Assembly (NCBI RefSeq): GCF_028858725.1
Contig: NC_084763.1
Coordinates: 57,559,152 to 57,623,151, forward strand
Length of the DNA stretch: 64,000 bases
Direction of reading: 5' to 3'
DNA from: Colius striatus
Taxonomy: Eukaryota > Chordata > Aves > Coliiformes > Coliidae
Shown here piece after piece: positions 11,801-53,165 of the stretch (positions within the stretch are counted from its first letter, which is position 1; each line of letters starts with the position of its first letter). A program made the position numbers and the translations under genes. Under the pieces are notes generated by a model that did no database searches, was not told where the DNA came from, and saw only the letters and a list, made by a program, of their open reading frames with translations.

Positions 11801-14800
11801 TGGGCTGGGTAAGAAGGAATGAATCCTGAAACCAGTTCTGGGGGAAAACTGCAGATTCTCTAGGGAATTGTGCTTAAAATCAAGTGTCATATTGACCACA
11901 GGTCTGGGTGACAAAAAAGACCCCAAACAATCCTGCTCTAGAGGAAAATGCTGGACATGACAAAAAGGCTTCATTTGAAAATGATGAAGATGGATGCATG
12001 ACTCCAAAACAGCCATTCATTCATTGAGGTGAAAAATTGCTTTCAGAGTGATGAATAAGTGAAAAAAGCCCAAGCTGGATCTGATCACTAGAGGGCAAAG
12101 TGTTTTCAATTGACACCCAGCTTTAATTATTGGTGTATTTACTTGCTTATTTGCCTGTGGACATTACTTGGAGAGATACTCACTTTCCTTCTGGACCAAA
12201 ACAATCAATGTCTCATCTTCCCTGCTCTAACCCAGGCTTGGATGGGTAATGAAATGCCAACCAGTATCCTTATTCCATCTGAAAGCCCTTCTGCATTGAC
12301 TGGGTGTCACAATGCAAGCCACTGCTGGAATGGACTGTGTCATCCTGGCAAGAAGTCAATAGGCTCGAGCTCCTCAAATAACCAAAGCGTGGTACAAAGA
12401 AACCAGGGGAGCAGGCAGCAGCCCAGACAGCCAGTCCATTAGCAGCTTAACCACAGCAGATGTAAAGTCACCAACAGAACTCCCTCTGGAGCCTCCAGAG
12501 AGCCAGATGCTACTGCTATAAAAAGATCTTGCAGAGGCTTGGCGTCTCTGCTGCCCACATCTCAGGGGGGTTGTTCAAAGAAACATTCTCTAGAGAGGAG
12601 GTTATTTCTGGTTTGGGTTTTCTTTTTCAAGCTGGGATTAGGGCTGAGGGAAAGGAGGGGAAGGGAAAGGGGAGGTGTCGCTTCTTTGTTCAGTTTGCTT
12701 AGGAGGGAACCTTGTGCTCCTGAAAACAAAATTCACCCATAACACAACCTGAGATGTGGAAGGCACCAAGCACCATCCCAGCCTTCTCCCACACACAGCT
12801 TTGCTTGTGCACCTTGGACTGACCTATAGAGCCTCCCCCAAAGAGCCCTGCCAATGCACTTGGGATGAAACACCAGCTGTTAGTCTATTCTCTTCTGGCC
12901 ACGGGTGAGCTCAGCTTGCACCACTTACCTTGCAGTCCTGGCTGATGCACATGGACTCAGGCAGTTGTCCTTGGTCTGTTGGTCTTTGCTTCTCACACTG
13001 CTTCATCACAGGACTTGCTTGCTCACTTGCAGGACTACCAGCCCTTCCAGTCCTCCTGAAATAGCTGTGAGCCTCACATAAGTGTCAGCTGGGGGATTCA
13101 TGTGATGAGAGTTTAACTGTGATTCCAGTAACAAGGCCACCAACAAACCCCAATCATGTGCCATCCTCATCATATAAATGGCATCCATATAAAATAAGCA
13201 CTGAAGCCTAAGACAGATGGAGACACCAACTCTGCAGATACCTGTACTTAGATGGGTGGATGCCCCCCAGAAACCCAGGTGAAATGCTCACTTGCATCTG
13301 TGGATGAGAACTGATGCTCTTCAGGGAATGTACAATGAGTTACTCTACAAGAATCAGATCTAGTAGCTCACAGTGATCCCTTATTAAGAGGCTGAGTAGC
13401 AGCAGGGTGGTGATGTTGTGTTTACAAGTTCAGGAAATAAAAAGCTAATGATCCACTGGAGAGATGAGGATTTCTCCTCCACCCAAACCACGCCTGATAA
13501 GGTAACTAAACCTTTCTGAGAAGAAGTCTTAGCAAGCAACCATGCTTTGCTTTTGAAGGAAACCTTGACAGGTCTGGCCCTAGACTGGGCTGTGTAGATG
13601 GTAGCAGCCCAGTTCAGAGATGAGCTTTGTTGACAGAACTACAGGGCATGGAGGGCAAAGAGGAGGTGGTCAGCTGGTACCTGCTGGCAGAGGGTTTCTG
13701 CACTGAGTCCTACAGCTCAAAAGGTCTTTAAACTAGAGAAACCCTTGTAAGGGTGCTGCAGAAGACAGTAGTTCCCAAGTGACCCATTGCACCAGCAGGA
13801 AAGGGAGAAAGTCCTGCATTTGCCAACTACTCCACACCTTTGACTCAAAACAATATTAAGCTGGTATTTAATACATCAAACTAACTGATATTCACATGAA
13901 TGGCAAAGGCAAGATGCCTGTGAAATGGTGCTTTCTCCAAGACAAACTAGGAAATCACAGGAGCCACTGCTGAGAGTGGAAGTGGGTGTCCACAGGAGCC
14001 CCAGGGAGGAGACAGACCACAGGCAGTGACCATCTGATGGAGCTGCTAACCTCATGGCCTTATCAAAGGGCTGGTAAATGCATGGCAGGTCTCATGCTTC
14101 ACAGGTGGCTTCCTCAAAACCAGTGATTCACAGTGGCATTTATTTTATTGCTACTTACTTTTACCTTTGTGCACAGTTACCCCAGGCTGGATATTAGATA
14201 TTCCTGTTATGAGCATCTTCCTGCTCCTCTCTCTGCACTATCCTCTCGGATTTCCATCAGCATTTTATTGCTATTGCTCTCAGCTTGGTGCTGCAATCAG
14301 ATCCCTAGCTGCTGATTCACTCTTATGGCTCTTCAGTGGTACATTCTGTTACAGCTCATGGATTCATGTCACTGGGTAGTTTGTGTTCTCTGCAGGGGTG
14401 ACCTGTTCAGTCATTGCTATGCACTTTGTGCCCTGATATTCCGATGTTCCACTGATTATCTTTCCCTCCACTCAGTTTCCAAGCTGTCTGTTTAAGCAGA
14501 TACATCTTACTCTGGTTTATTGTTTCCCCAGAAAATGAGCCAGCTTGATCCATGTGCTTTTTCACGCTTCTCAACTTTCCTTTGCCTCTACTGAGGCTTT
14601 TCCCAACAGCATTCCTTCCCCCTTTCCCCCACACACAAACGATGATGAAACCAGGTGGCAAAGGATCCCATGTTTTACTGCAAAAACAAAGCTACAGGAC
14701 CAAGACATGTACATTAGAACAATTTCCAGTTTACACTGGGAAAGGCTTTTTCACTTGTTTCATAGGTCAAGGTGCTGGAATGGGAAGAAAGCCTCGTGGA

Positions 14801-17224
14801 GAAGAGATGCATTGTAGCAAACACTGCTGTGTTGCTTTGCTTTTTCTTTCTTACATGTTATCTTCCATAGCTGAGAAACATGTGGAAAAGGTTGGTTTTC
14901 CTTATTCCTGGGCATTCCACTTCTACTGTTTTGCTTTAAAGACTATTCCTTGCATAGATGAGATTTATACAACTGGTTCAGTTGCTTTGTTCCCTTACTC
15001 TCTTACAGTTGTCTCCCTTGGTTTTCAACAAGTGCAGCAAACACAAAGGGAATGGACCAGTTGTTTTGGGAGGGAAGGATGTGTCTAAATCACAAATGTA
15101 TTTTTGATTGATTTAGTCATGGAAAAAACAGCCCAACTCTCTTTTTCTTCCCTCTCTCTTAAAAGTTTGGTATTGCTGCATTGGAAAGGAATTGCACTCT
15201 GCATCTGGAATAGTGGCAATGCCCAGGTGTTCAGAGCTCAGAATCCAGTTGCTTCAGTTTCCTGAGTGTGTTGCATCTCCACAGAGGCCACTCTCTTCCC
15301 ATGAAGACACAAGACAAAACAAACAAAACAACCCCCCCCCCCCTTTTTTTTCCCCCCCAAAGAACTTCAGGGACAGCACATTGTGTAGCTCTGTAATGGG
15401 AATCTGGGCTGAGAAATGTGAGGACATTCCATTACACTGAAATCCAAGGCCAGCATCTGGGCTTCTGGGCTCTTATCTTGTCCTAAAAATGAAGTTATTT
15501 TTAAGCATTAGAGGAAGACAGAAGAAACAAACAATGCCACCAGGAATTAGCCTCAGTTGTCCTCCTGCATCTGTACTCAGCTTATTGGCAGCAAAGGCTG
15601 CAGCTGAGTGTCTCTGCACTATGTACATGCCAGCTGACACCAAAGAGCAATCACAAATCAGATTATCCTTTGTCAATCCCAAGCCCAAAATCTCACACTC
15701 AGTGTGTAAATGATGGACAAAACATGGGAAGCAGTGATATGGAGATATGTCAGACATGAAGCCAGGGAAAAGACTCAGAGTTCCAGAAAAACAGAGCAGT
15801 TCCTGAACCACCAGACTCTCTCCCACTTCTGTCACCCCTCTGTTATCTGTAGGCAGTCTCCCATCAGCAACATCTGAGCTCAGGGATTTCTCTTAGGCAA
15901 TGTCTACATTTCAAGCAGGATTCAGTTCCCAAACCATAAGCATCTGATGCAACTCGAGACCCTCCAAGGCATTAGGAACACTCCCATACAGATGGCAAAT
16001 ATGATGTAGTGTTCATAGGAGATTTGTCCTTGTTGGCAGCTGGACTCACTGCATCTGTCTTCCTTGGATGAGGTGAATCGCTCTGTGTGTTCCATTTAGC
16101 TGCATCTCCTTTAGGTCTGGACACACAGACAACCTGCTTTCACATGGACACCTACTTGTAGGTGTCTGATAGCAGCCAAGGAAGACTGTGCCAGCTGGTC
16201 AAATACTGATGGCATATTCTAGGGTTTCACCTACAACATGAGTTCAAGCCACAGGGCACAATTCACTTCCCCACACCTGCACACCCAGAGCCATTAAGAT
16301 GTCCTAGAGTACCCTTGCTTGAGCTAGAGTACCCAGCTGCCAGAAAACACTAGTCTGGCATGGGCTCTGCATCCCATCTGTGAAAGCATGGCAATATGAG
16401 ACACCTGAAGCATCTCAGAGGCATAAACCTGCGTGTGGGACACCAAAATGAGCCTCTATGTGCACCCTATGGACTGTCCCTCCAGCTGTGCTGCTCTACT
16501 ACTTGAGCTTACGTGTTTCAACAGGGTGGTTTTGTAACACAAGGGGTGTGGTAGAGAAGCAGGTACCTGAGTGACTCTGACAGCACTCAATTTGCTCACA
16601 GAAATGTTCTTTCCTGGTATTTTGGGCTGTTTGATCAGCTCTCATTCATATGCACCCAAGAGATGGGCTGTGAGTGAAGGCTGACTCTGCTCATCACACA
16701 TGGCAGGGGGAAGAGTTGTGTGCACTGGCTTTGCAGGGGATCACTGCACATACCCCACAGTCCTGCTCCACGCTGCAATGCCCATTGTGCCACGAGCAGG
16801 GTATAAGTGCTTTCTAGCTATGAGAGAAACCTCAGTGTGTGCTGCCCATGTCTCCTCTGCTGAGTAATGTGAGGAGTGGATGTGTGGCAGATCTGGGAGT
16901 GTTTTCCTCAGCAATATCTACTGTGAAGGAAGACTAAATTGGCTCTAACTCTATGGAATGCTTGACCTGGGGGGCTGAAAAAAAGACAGTGACAGAGTCA
17001 CTAATTGAAGTTGCAATTGATTATCCTGTGTTCTAAATGGTATGTAGCACCCAGGGGTAAGTCAGTGGAGAGGCTGTGTGTAAGAAAAGTCAATACAGAA
17101 CAGTCACAACAACTATGCTCAGGAAATAAAGTGAAAAGGAAAGGCAGAGCTCAGTTCTTAGAGTGGGGTACATCTCTAGCTTGCCTCCAGCAGATGGGAA
17201 TGGCCCAGAAACACGAGCCACTGC
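8827..17224. other. Non-coding downstream flank of MYL3
   Basis: About 8.4 kb without recognised coding exons or CR1 copies, apart from the C/T homopolymer run at 15332. Open frames up to 178 codons (14552-15088) look like random translation, with no domain. A minus-strand 3'UTR intron of MYL3 may cross part of it. Confidence 0.55.
15332..15358. repeat. C12-T8-C7 homopyrimidine run
   Basis: Twelve C, eight T, then seven C without interruption, preceded by an AAAC-rich stretch. Run lengths are sensitive to sequencing error. Downstream flank of MYL3. Confidence 0.95.
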
Positions 17225-17230
17225 TTTATT
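17225..17230 (-). terminator. Candidate poly(A) signal AATAAA (possible MYL3 terminal exon)
   Basis: AATAAAGCAGTGG on the minus strand, followed by a GT-containing stretch (CTCGTGTTTCTGGG). A pyrimidine/TAG acceptor-like sequence (GGCATGTTTAG) lies about 125 bp upstream in the transcript direction. It is 1.7 kb past the donor at 18957, so it could end a short untranslated exon. Not decisive. Confidence 0.25.
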
Positions 17231-18957
17231 CTTGGACTCAGATCCAGATCCCCACTGAGCTGAGATCCAGGGTTTTGGGATGTGTTTGTTATACACTCTA
17301 TGGCAAAGGGCCATCACCCTTTCAAGGATAAAGGCTGCATTTGTCTTTCCCTAAACATGCCAACAGCAGCACAGCAGGGAGTGGAAGATGCCACCACTCA
17401 ATGACGCCCATCATGGCTCACTGGCAAATCAGTAGCACATTGGCTGTCTGTGAGTCAGGAGCTCTCAGCTCCCTTTCCAAACCCATCAGCAGCAAAGTCA
17501 CTCTTGCTGGCCCCTATACTGCTGGTCCCAGCCCTGTGCCAGCTTTACAGCTGATCACTGCTCACTTGTCTTCTTCAAGTGGCAGACTTTGCTTTAGGTG
17601 GTGTTTCAGAAGGAAGGGGAGTTTCCCATGATGGTGGCTTTAGGATGGGATCAAGGATTGAAAACGTCTCTGAACAACAAGTGAGGCTCACGCTAGCTGT
17701 TGGATTACCCACTATGGCTGCGGACCAGCACAGATCTTTGGAATCAAACACTGGGAGCCAGTGCTGGAAAAACAAACTGTATGTTCAGAGAAGATCACTG
17801 CCTCTAAGAAGGAAAACTGGACCATAATAAGAAAAGAAATCCAGCCATGTTTTTAAGCCAGTTTAGATTTGGTCAATTATGTCAGGAGTCACAAAAACCT
17901 GGATGTGACTCCTACTTAACTCTCTCCCTGGGGTAGCAGTGAGCATAATCAAAAGTCACCACACAACTGACAGCTCCTGGTGGGGATAATGACAGCTTCA
18001 GAAGCAAAACAAAGCCAGGCTTTGACAGGGCAGAGTGGAAAAATAAACCAAAGCAGAAGGAGAAAAGAAACCACCATGAACAAACAAAACACAAAACACA
18101 TAGGGCAATTCTGAACGCGGCCACTGCCTTTCCCAGCTTATCAAATACTTTGCAGAGTAGATAGAGCTGGTTAACCCTCAGGTCAGACCTTTCCCCAAGA
18201 GCTGAAGAGGGATAAACAATGGTCAATGCCAGCTGCAAACAGCGGGCACCTCTTCCAGTAACACAGCAATGAACGATGAGCTGGAAACACTGGAACTGAA
18301 GTTCAGCTCCTTTGCAATGGTGAGCCAGAGATACCCTTAGTGGTACTGTGGTTTGGAGAGCACTGCTGAACGAAGCCAGAAGATGTGCTGGACAAAGCTG
18401 GTGTCTTTTACTGGAGAACCAACCCCTTTTGCCAGATGTTGGGAGGCAGATTTATGGGAGGACAGCAATCGCTCTCTTAGCGTGGGTCCAGCGACAGAAG
18501 CTGGATACATCGCTCCTTCTTGTCTACTTTTCCATGTGGTTTTTTGCCTGCTCTCTCTGCAGTCAGCTCAGTTCTATCTCTTTGCCTTTTCAGAAGTGTA
18601 GGACCAGGGACTTGTAAATGGACATGGAAAATATGCATCTTTTGAGACCTCCATTCAGTTACAAAGGACTGAGTGCTGGCTCTTTGGAAGTCAAGTCCTT
18701 TTAGTCAAACCCTTTTAGGATATATTATGTCAGACTCCTAAAAGTGGCCAGATTTACCAGACAATTGCAGTAAATTCATCAGTTCTCTGTGCATGATAGG
18801 ATGATGGAGATAACATTTTACTCATCCTTGCCCCACTTCCTTGTATGGCATGCTGAGAACACTCACTCTCCCTGATCAGTCCCTTAGACATCCTTCAAGC
18901 CCATCCCAGATGCTAAAACCAAAGCAACAGGACATGCAAGGACAGAAAAAAACTCAC
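17231..18957 (-). other. Region just past MYL3 exon 6: predicted 3'UTR intron and possible last exon
   Basis: Starts with the donor GTGAGT at 18957. On the minus strand, acceptor-like sequences occur at about 17820 (TTATGGTCCAG) and about 17350 (GCATGTTTAG). I cannot choose between them. No coding sequence or CR1 seen. Confidence 0.45.
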
Positions 18958-18964
18958 CTGAAGT

Positions 18965-47754
<28,790 letters not shown>

Positions 47755-47856
47755 GCTGGTTTGCTGATGGGCTGTGTTAAAAGGGGAGAGAAGGAGACAG
47801 AGGGACAGGCAGGAAAGAGGTGGCTGCTGCAGGATAAACCACCAGCACACACAGGT

Positions 47857-47976
47857 CTTTATCTCTGTCCAGTCTCTTAAAGTCACACATTGTGTCACTC
47901 TCAGACCTGTCACATGCCAGAGCTTACAATAGGGCCACTGCTATAAAAGGAGAAGACATTTACCAGGCTATTTTAG
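47857..47976 (-). promoter_or_regulatory. MYL3: MYL3 proximal promoter with MLC-box/CArG-like element, E-box and TATA-like site
   Basis: Read on the minus strand toward the gene: CTAAAATAG (47968-47976), a MEF2-like site one A/T short of consensus; CCTTTTATAG (47941-47950), a CArG-like motif that I recall as the MLC box shared by alkali and cardiac light chain promoters; CATGTG E-box (47911-47916); AGATAAAG (47857-47864), usable as a weak TATA box or a GATA site. The MLC box lies about 85 bp above the TATA-like site and about 190 bp above the ATG, which fits an initiation site near 47830. The motifs are seen directly; their function and the start site are inferred. Confidence 0.6.
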
Positions 47977-48247
47977 AGCCATGGGATACAGCATTGTCAT
48001 GAATTAGCACTGAAATGGAAGGAGAGTTTGGGGGGTTTTAGGGCTGAGGCCAGCTCTGGGTGTGCATGTGAGTGTCCAAGGGGGAGGATGGGTTAGGACT
48101 CAGATCCCACCAGTGAGTCCTTTTGATCCTCCCCAGGGCCATGCTGGGCTTTACCTTGCCACCATCCCTTCAGAGTGTCTCTCCTTCAGGCTGGGTGGCA
48201 CCTCTGGCCTTCATTTTGCTGCACATCATTAAGAGACAAGCAGGGGT

Positions 48248-48305
48248 TTATATTTAGACACAAGGATGGAGCTACATGGCAGGTTGACCAGCAACATGTC
48301 AGCTG
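48248..48305 (-). promoter_or_regulatory. Upstream MEF2-consensus/TATA-like site plus CAGCTG E-box
   Basis: CTAAATATAA at 48248-48257 on the minus strand matches the MEF2 consensus YTAWWWWTAR and contains TATAAA just beyond it. CAGCTG at 48300-48305 is a canonical myogenic E-box. Both lie 490-550 bp above the MYL3 ATG. They could form a distal muscle enhancer element or an alternative promoter. Single-motif matches are common by chance. Confidence 0.35.
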
Positions 48306-48573
48306 GCAAAGGGGAGAATTCATGGCTCTCTGTCACACACACACACAGGGGCTGGGATAGCACTGGCTGTCTCAAAGTACATCCCCATGACTGAGTTTTT
48401 CCAGACCATTTTAGGCACTTGAATGCCAGATTCCTATTCAAATAACTAAGATAAGAGTATCCATTTGAAGCTTTTCTAATCTCAGCCTGACTTTGATTTA
48501 AATAACCCCCTCCTCCAAAGAAAAATGGAGTAAAATGTTCAGATCTGCATTTGCTTATGTCATTGATGTCAAT

Positions 48574-48645
48574 CACAAGGTCACTGTCTGAGACACTGGC
48601 ACTTCCAACCACAAGGTCACTGTCTGAGACACTGGCACTTCCACA
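48574..48645. repeat. 36-bp tandem duplication carrying AGGTCA half-sites
   Basis: Two consecutive, almost identical 36-bp units (48574-48609 and 48610-48645). Each starts CACAAGGTCACTGTCTGAG and runs to GGCACTTCC. The copies differ only in the last two bases, so the duplication is recent. Each unit has one AAGGTCA (48577-48583 and 48613-48619), a nuclear receptor half-site core. The pair is about 0.8 kb upstream of the MYL3 start codon. Confidence 0.9.
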
Positions 48646-49872
48646 TTGCTTCAGGATCCCTTTGCCAGGAAAAACCATCATCTGTCACAATAGTAATAAG
48701 AAAAAGCCCATACCAAGGTAGTTACAAAGAGGGTCTATGCTGGCATTGAACAGAAACATCAGTTGAATCACAAATCTCTCTGTTTTACTATGTCATCCTG
48801 ACAATTTACTATTCAAACCCCTCTGAAACCTGATTTCCCTGACCCTGCTGTCAGCCTGGCACTCCAGTGCCTTCCTCTCTGCACTCCTGAGTGGCTTTGC
48901 TGGAAGAGTGATTGTGCTTTACCCTGCCCAGCTGCTCCCATGTTGGGACACATCCATTGCTGGCACTCCACAGGCACCTTTGGAGTGAGGCTTGAATACT
49001 CTGCAGCAAACTGGGCACCCCTGTTAAATGGTTGGGGATTCTGTAGAGACTGGAGGGGGAATGGAGAAGGGCTGAGCTTTGTGTCTGCAGCTCCAGGTCC
49101 TACCTGGAGGACAACTTGATCCTGAGGCAGTGCCACAGCATTTACTGCAGTGATAAACACACCACTGCAACAGCCTCATTACCACAGTCATGGTAATTTG
49201 TGCTTTTGAGGTGGTGGGAAGCAAATCTCACTCCTCTAATCACAGAGGACACTTTGAGAACTAATGTGTGACAGGAGCCCTGAGCTGCTCCTGACAAAGC
49301 TGCTGAGGTGTTTTGGTGTTTCAAGGACAGCCTGAACAGCTCCATTCTTTACCTGCAGTATGTTGCCTTCCTCACTCATTTGTGGCCATAGCTGGTAGCA
49401 GAGTAGGGATGTGTCTCCATGAGAAGTTGTGCAGAGATTTGTCTGCTCACTCTACCCAAACCAGTCCCTCTGAATTCTCTTCAGCTCACAAAAGCCACAA
49501 GACCTGCTTTGATGAGTCCATCAGCCCCAATCTATGTGTGTGTGGTCACCTCCAACAGCAGCTCCCCAAGGTATTCATAGCCAGTGCAGTTCTGCTTCTC
49601 TAAGGTAGAAAACTACATTTGGTCCCTGGGTTAGATGGTGGGATTTGTTTGCATTGGAGATGCAACAGAGATGCACTAGATGATCCCAACTTGGCCAGGA
49701 TCTGCCATAACTGCATATCTGCCAGTCCCAGACATGTTTCAGATACCACAGGGCATCAGAAATGGCCCTGGCAACACTTCTCTAGGCAGATTAATCCTAT
49801 TCCCTGTCAATTGCTAAAGTGCAGGACTCTCAGGCAGCTGTGGAGAGGCCTTTGGAGGCAAAAGCATCTCAA

Positions 49873-49965
49873 ATCATACAGTCACAGAATGGTGGGGGTT
49901 GGAAAGGACCTCTAGAGATCATCTAGTCCAACCTCCTACTAAAGCAGCTCCCACCTAGACCCCAG
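49873..49965 (-). mobile_element. CR1 LINE 3' end
   Basis: ATCATACAGTCACAGAATGG then GGGGTTGGAAAGGACCTCTA and AGATCATCTAGTCCAACCTC, reverse complement of the CR1 terminus, in the MYL3 upstream flank. Confidence 0.9.
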
Positions 49966-52074
49966 ATACTTGCATTTAAGCAATTGCATGAAGCCATAGA
50001 CAACTCCAGCTGGGAGATGCATTGCTCTCACACTGAATGTATGGTCTGGGTGGCTGTTGACTGTGATGAGAGACACACACTTGACTTAGAAATGTTGATG
50101 CTGTAGACACCTAAATTGAGGTGAACTCTCCCCAGACTGAATTCCATCTTCTGAGATCCCATCCCATGGCAAAGCCCCAGAGTAGAGGTTTTTTCTGCAG
50201 GTTTCTGTGTCTCACTTGCCCACTTTCTGTCAAGGGCCAACAAGAATGAAGTGTGGGCAAGTGGCTGATGTGTCCTGCTGAGCAGAACAAGAGATGCCTA
50301 CAAACTTTGCAAGCTGTAGCTATTTCTGCACAGCAATAACAGAAATCATGCATTGTTTTCATTCCCTGACAAAAGTTTTGCTGCTTTGATTTCTGCTTTG
50401 AAATGAGTCATGGCTGCAGAATGGTAAGAGCTCTCTACAGACCCAAAGAAATACCAGGGAGTAATTTCACCCTGTTCCCCAAGCTACAGGCTTCCCAATC
50501 AACATCACAGGAGCCAGCACAGGCCCAGGAAATCCTGGGTTCTGCTAATTAAAAGCAGCCAAACTGCAGTGCAGATTAGCATGGGCTCTTGAGAGCAGCT
50601 GTAACCACAAAGACAGCATCTGAGCAGGCACCAGCCGAAGCACACAAGTCTATTTTACACAACATTTGAAGGAATCCACCAGCTTTTGTTCCTGAACTGA
50701 AAACAGCACTGGAAAATATCAGGCAATTCAGATAGCAGCAGCAGCTCAACAGCAGCTTGGGACCTTGTCACCTCCACCTCTGGGAGATAAGAGGAGACTA
50801 CAGTAATGAGGAGAGTCATATTTCACTTTCTCTCCTGAATTCCACGAGTCAGCCATGGATGTGGGGCTTGGCAGTGGCTGGTTTTCCCCTCAGCTTTATT
50901 AGTTCTTTAATAAAAGGTCATTAGAGGAATAATAGCAAAGACATCCCAGAAAGGTGGCTGAAAGCTCCCCTCTATTCTGAGCCAAAATCATCCAAAGCTG
51001 ATCTCAGTATGGCTTTTTTATATAGCCACAACCAAGTTTCTTCACAGGGCAGCTGGCCTGGCATTGCTCACAGAAAACATCCTCTGCACTGCTGTCACAA
51101 TGGAAATAACTGCAGCAGCCTGGCACTTGTCAGCTCTGCTTGGAAGGGAGGCTTCTGGCAATGCCAAGACCAAAGAGAAGTCAGAGTTAAATACTTCGGG
51201 ACTTTACTCAGTCTCCTACCTGCCTGTTCCTCTTACAGGTCAAAGGCACCTTCCCCTCCTGACTCCTGTTTAGTGTCTTCATGTGGAGCTGTTGGTGACC
51301 AAAATCCTGTGACAGATCAGCCCTTTCTCACAGCTGCAGGTGGCTCTTTGCATGTTGAGCACATAGATGGCAGGCAGCCCTCTCACCTACACGATCACCA
51401 TCTACGTATAAGCTCATCTTTATTTCAACACAGGGTGTCAAGGCAACCCAGGGAGCTGCACGATGAGTTTTAAGTACCTGCAGGTCTGACCACTGCTGTG
51501 TGGATTTCTTGGATCACTTCCACAGATTAAAGATACTCCAATGCCCTGTAAATCCTTCTGCAAACAGTCAAATCAATGCAGCTACTCTTGCCCTAAATCC
51601 CCCATCTCTTCCAGAGGATCCCTAGAGTCCCAGCAGCTGCAGAAGAGGGGGGGGGAAAGAGCAACCAAAAATCTCTCTTCCTATTAATAGGTTTGGAAAG
51701 GCAGGGAGCAGGGGGGAGTGCTTTTCAGTTTCAGTCATACTCACAACAGATGTTAGCAGCAGATCCCAGTGCCAAAAAGCTGTTCCAGACTCACTCTGGA
51801 GTCCTACATGAGAGGCTGGGCTAGCTATGCATGCTCTAAAATCATCTTGATCATTAGGGTACGATAAGATTCTCCTGAGAGGGCTGGGATCGTCTTCAAA
51901 GAGACTCATCAGGACATTTTCCACAGGAAAGGAGAAAACCAAGTGGGCTTAAGGAGGAGAAAAATGGAATGTGAGTGAAAATGAAGCATTCTGGCCCAAG
52001 TCTGGGTTGTTTATGTTTGGGAGTAGTGTCACAGGGCTTTATGGTTCTCTTGGTCCTTGATAAGTCTCTGCCCA

Positions 52075-52124
52075 GGTTGAAATGGACCTCAAGAGATCAT
52101 CTGCTCCAACCTTTCATAGGAAAG
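52075..52124 (-). mobile_element. Old CR1 3' fragment
   Basis: AATGGACCTCAAGAGATCAT then CTGCTCCAACC, a decayed piece of the CR1 terminus. Confidence 0.55.
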
Positions 52125-52919
52125 GGAGCCTGAGATCAAATTGCTTATCAATCTCCTTCCATGGAGGGCAGTTTGCCACACCCTCCCTCAGATGAAGAGG
52201 GGGAGACTGTACAGAGAATGTGAGGATTGTACTCCTTTGTGAGGAAAAGGAGGAGCTGAGAAGTTTCCTGGTGGGACATTTGAATTTAACTATTCCAGGC
52301 AAAAAAAAGGTCCCAGTTTTCAGCTGACTTCTCCACAGAGAAACATCCCCCTCCAAGAACATTAGTTTGGGGTTTTTTTTTCTTGTTATAAATAAAAAGC
52401 AAGCTTTGAGTTTAAGCTTGAATCCTCTCTTCAAAAGCAACCCTCCATGGAAGCTCTCCAGACGTCTTTAAACGAGAGGCTGAGAGCACGTCAAAGATGT
52501 TCTCTCTCCCCAACCAGAAACGGTTGTGCAACTTCTCCCAATAAGGAATATCATCCTTAGAGCTGTAAGATGGCCACAGCCTGAGTGTCTTCCCCAGAGA
52601 ACAGGGAAAAAATAAGTGGGTTTAGAGGATTTGCATCCAGAAGACAATTTCGTTCTCTGCTTCTTCAGGCTCCGGCACAGCAGATGGCAGCTGCTGGAAG
52701 AAGCAAGAGAGCTCCAAACCACATCTGCTCATGTGCTACTCAGCCTCCATACTTTAATAGAACCAAGTTATAAACAGAAAGGCAGATATTTTCAAATGGC
52801 AATAGCATCCCAAAGATAATTGACATAAAGCCACCAACCAAGCAAACAACCAACCCCTCCCACCACCCTCCCAAGACCAGACAGGCTTTAAGGTTCTCTC
52901 CTTATTTTTTGTCCCCTGT

Positions 52920-53165
52920 GGAATCATTTGAGCTGGAAGAGACCTTTAAAATCATTGAGTCCTTTGTCCCAGCCTTATCACCCACCAGCCCATTGCCCTC
53001 AGTGCAACACCCACCCGGCTCTGAAACCCCTGCAGGGTGACTCCAGCACCTCCCTGGGAGCTGTTCCAATGCCTGACAGCCCTGGCACCAAAGAAATTCC
53101 TCCTCACATCCAGCCTGAGCCTCCCCTGGTGCAAATTGAGCTCATCACATTTTCCATTCATGCCT
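52920..53165 (-). mobile_element. CR1 LINE 3' end
   Basis: GAATCATTTGAGCTGGAAGA, then TTAAAATCATTGAGTCC, AATGCCTGACAGCCCTGG and GAAATTCCTCCTCACATCC, a CR1 subfamily terminus in reverse complement. Confidence 0.88.

Noticed and set aside
47755..47913. Open frame continuing 53 codons upstream of the MYL3 ATG, with a hydrophobic stretch
   Set aside because: The conserved N-terminus starts at the inner Met. The extra part overlaps the predicted 5'UTR and promoter elements and has no counterpart in the family.
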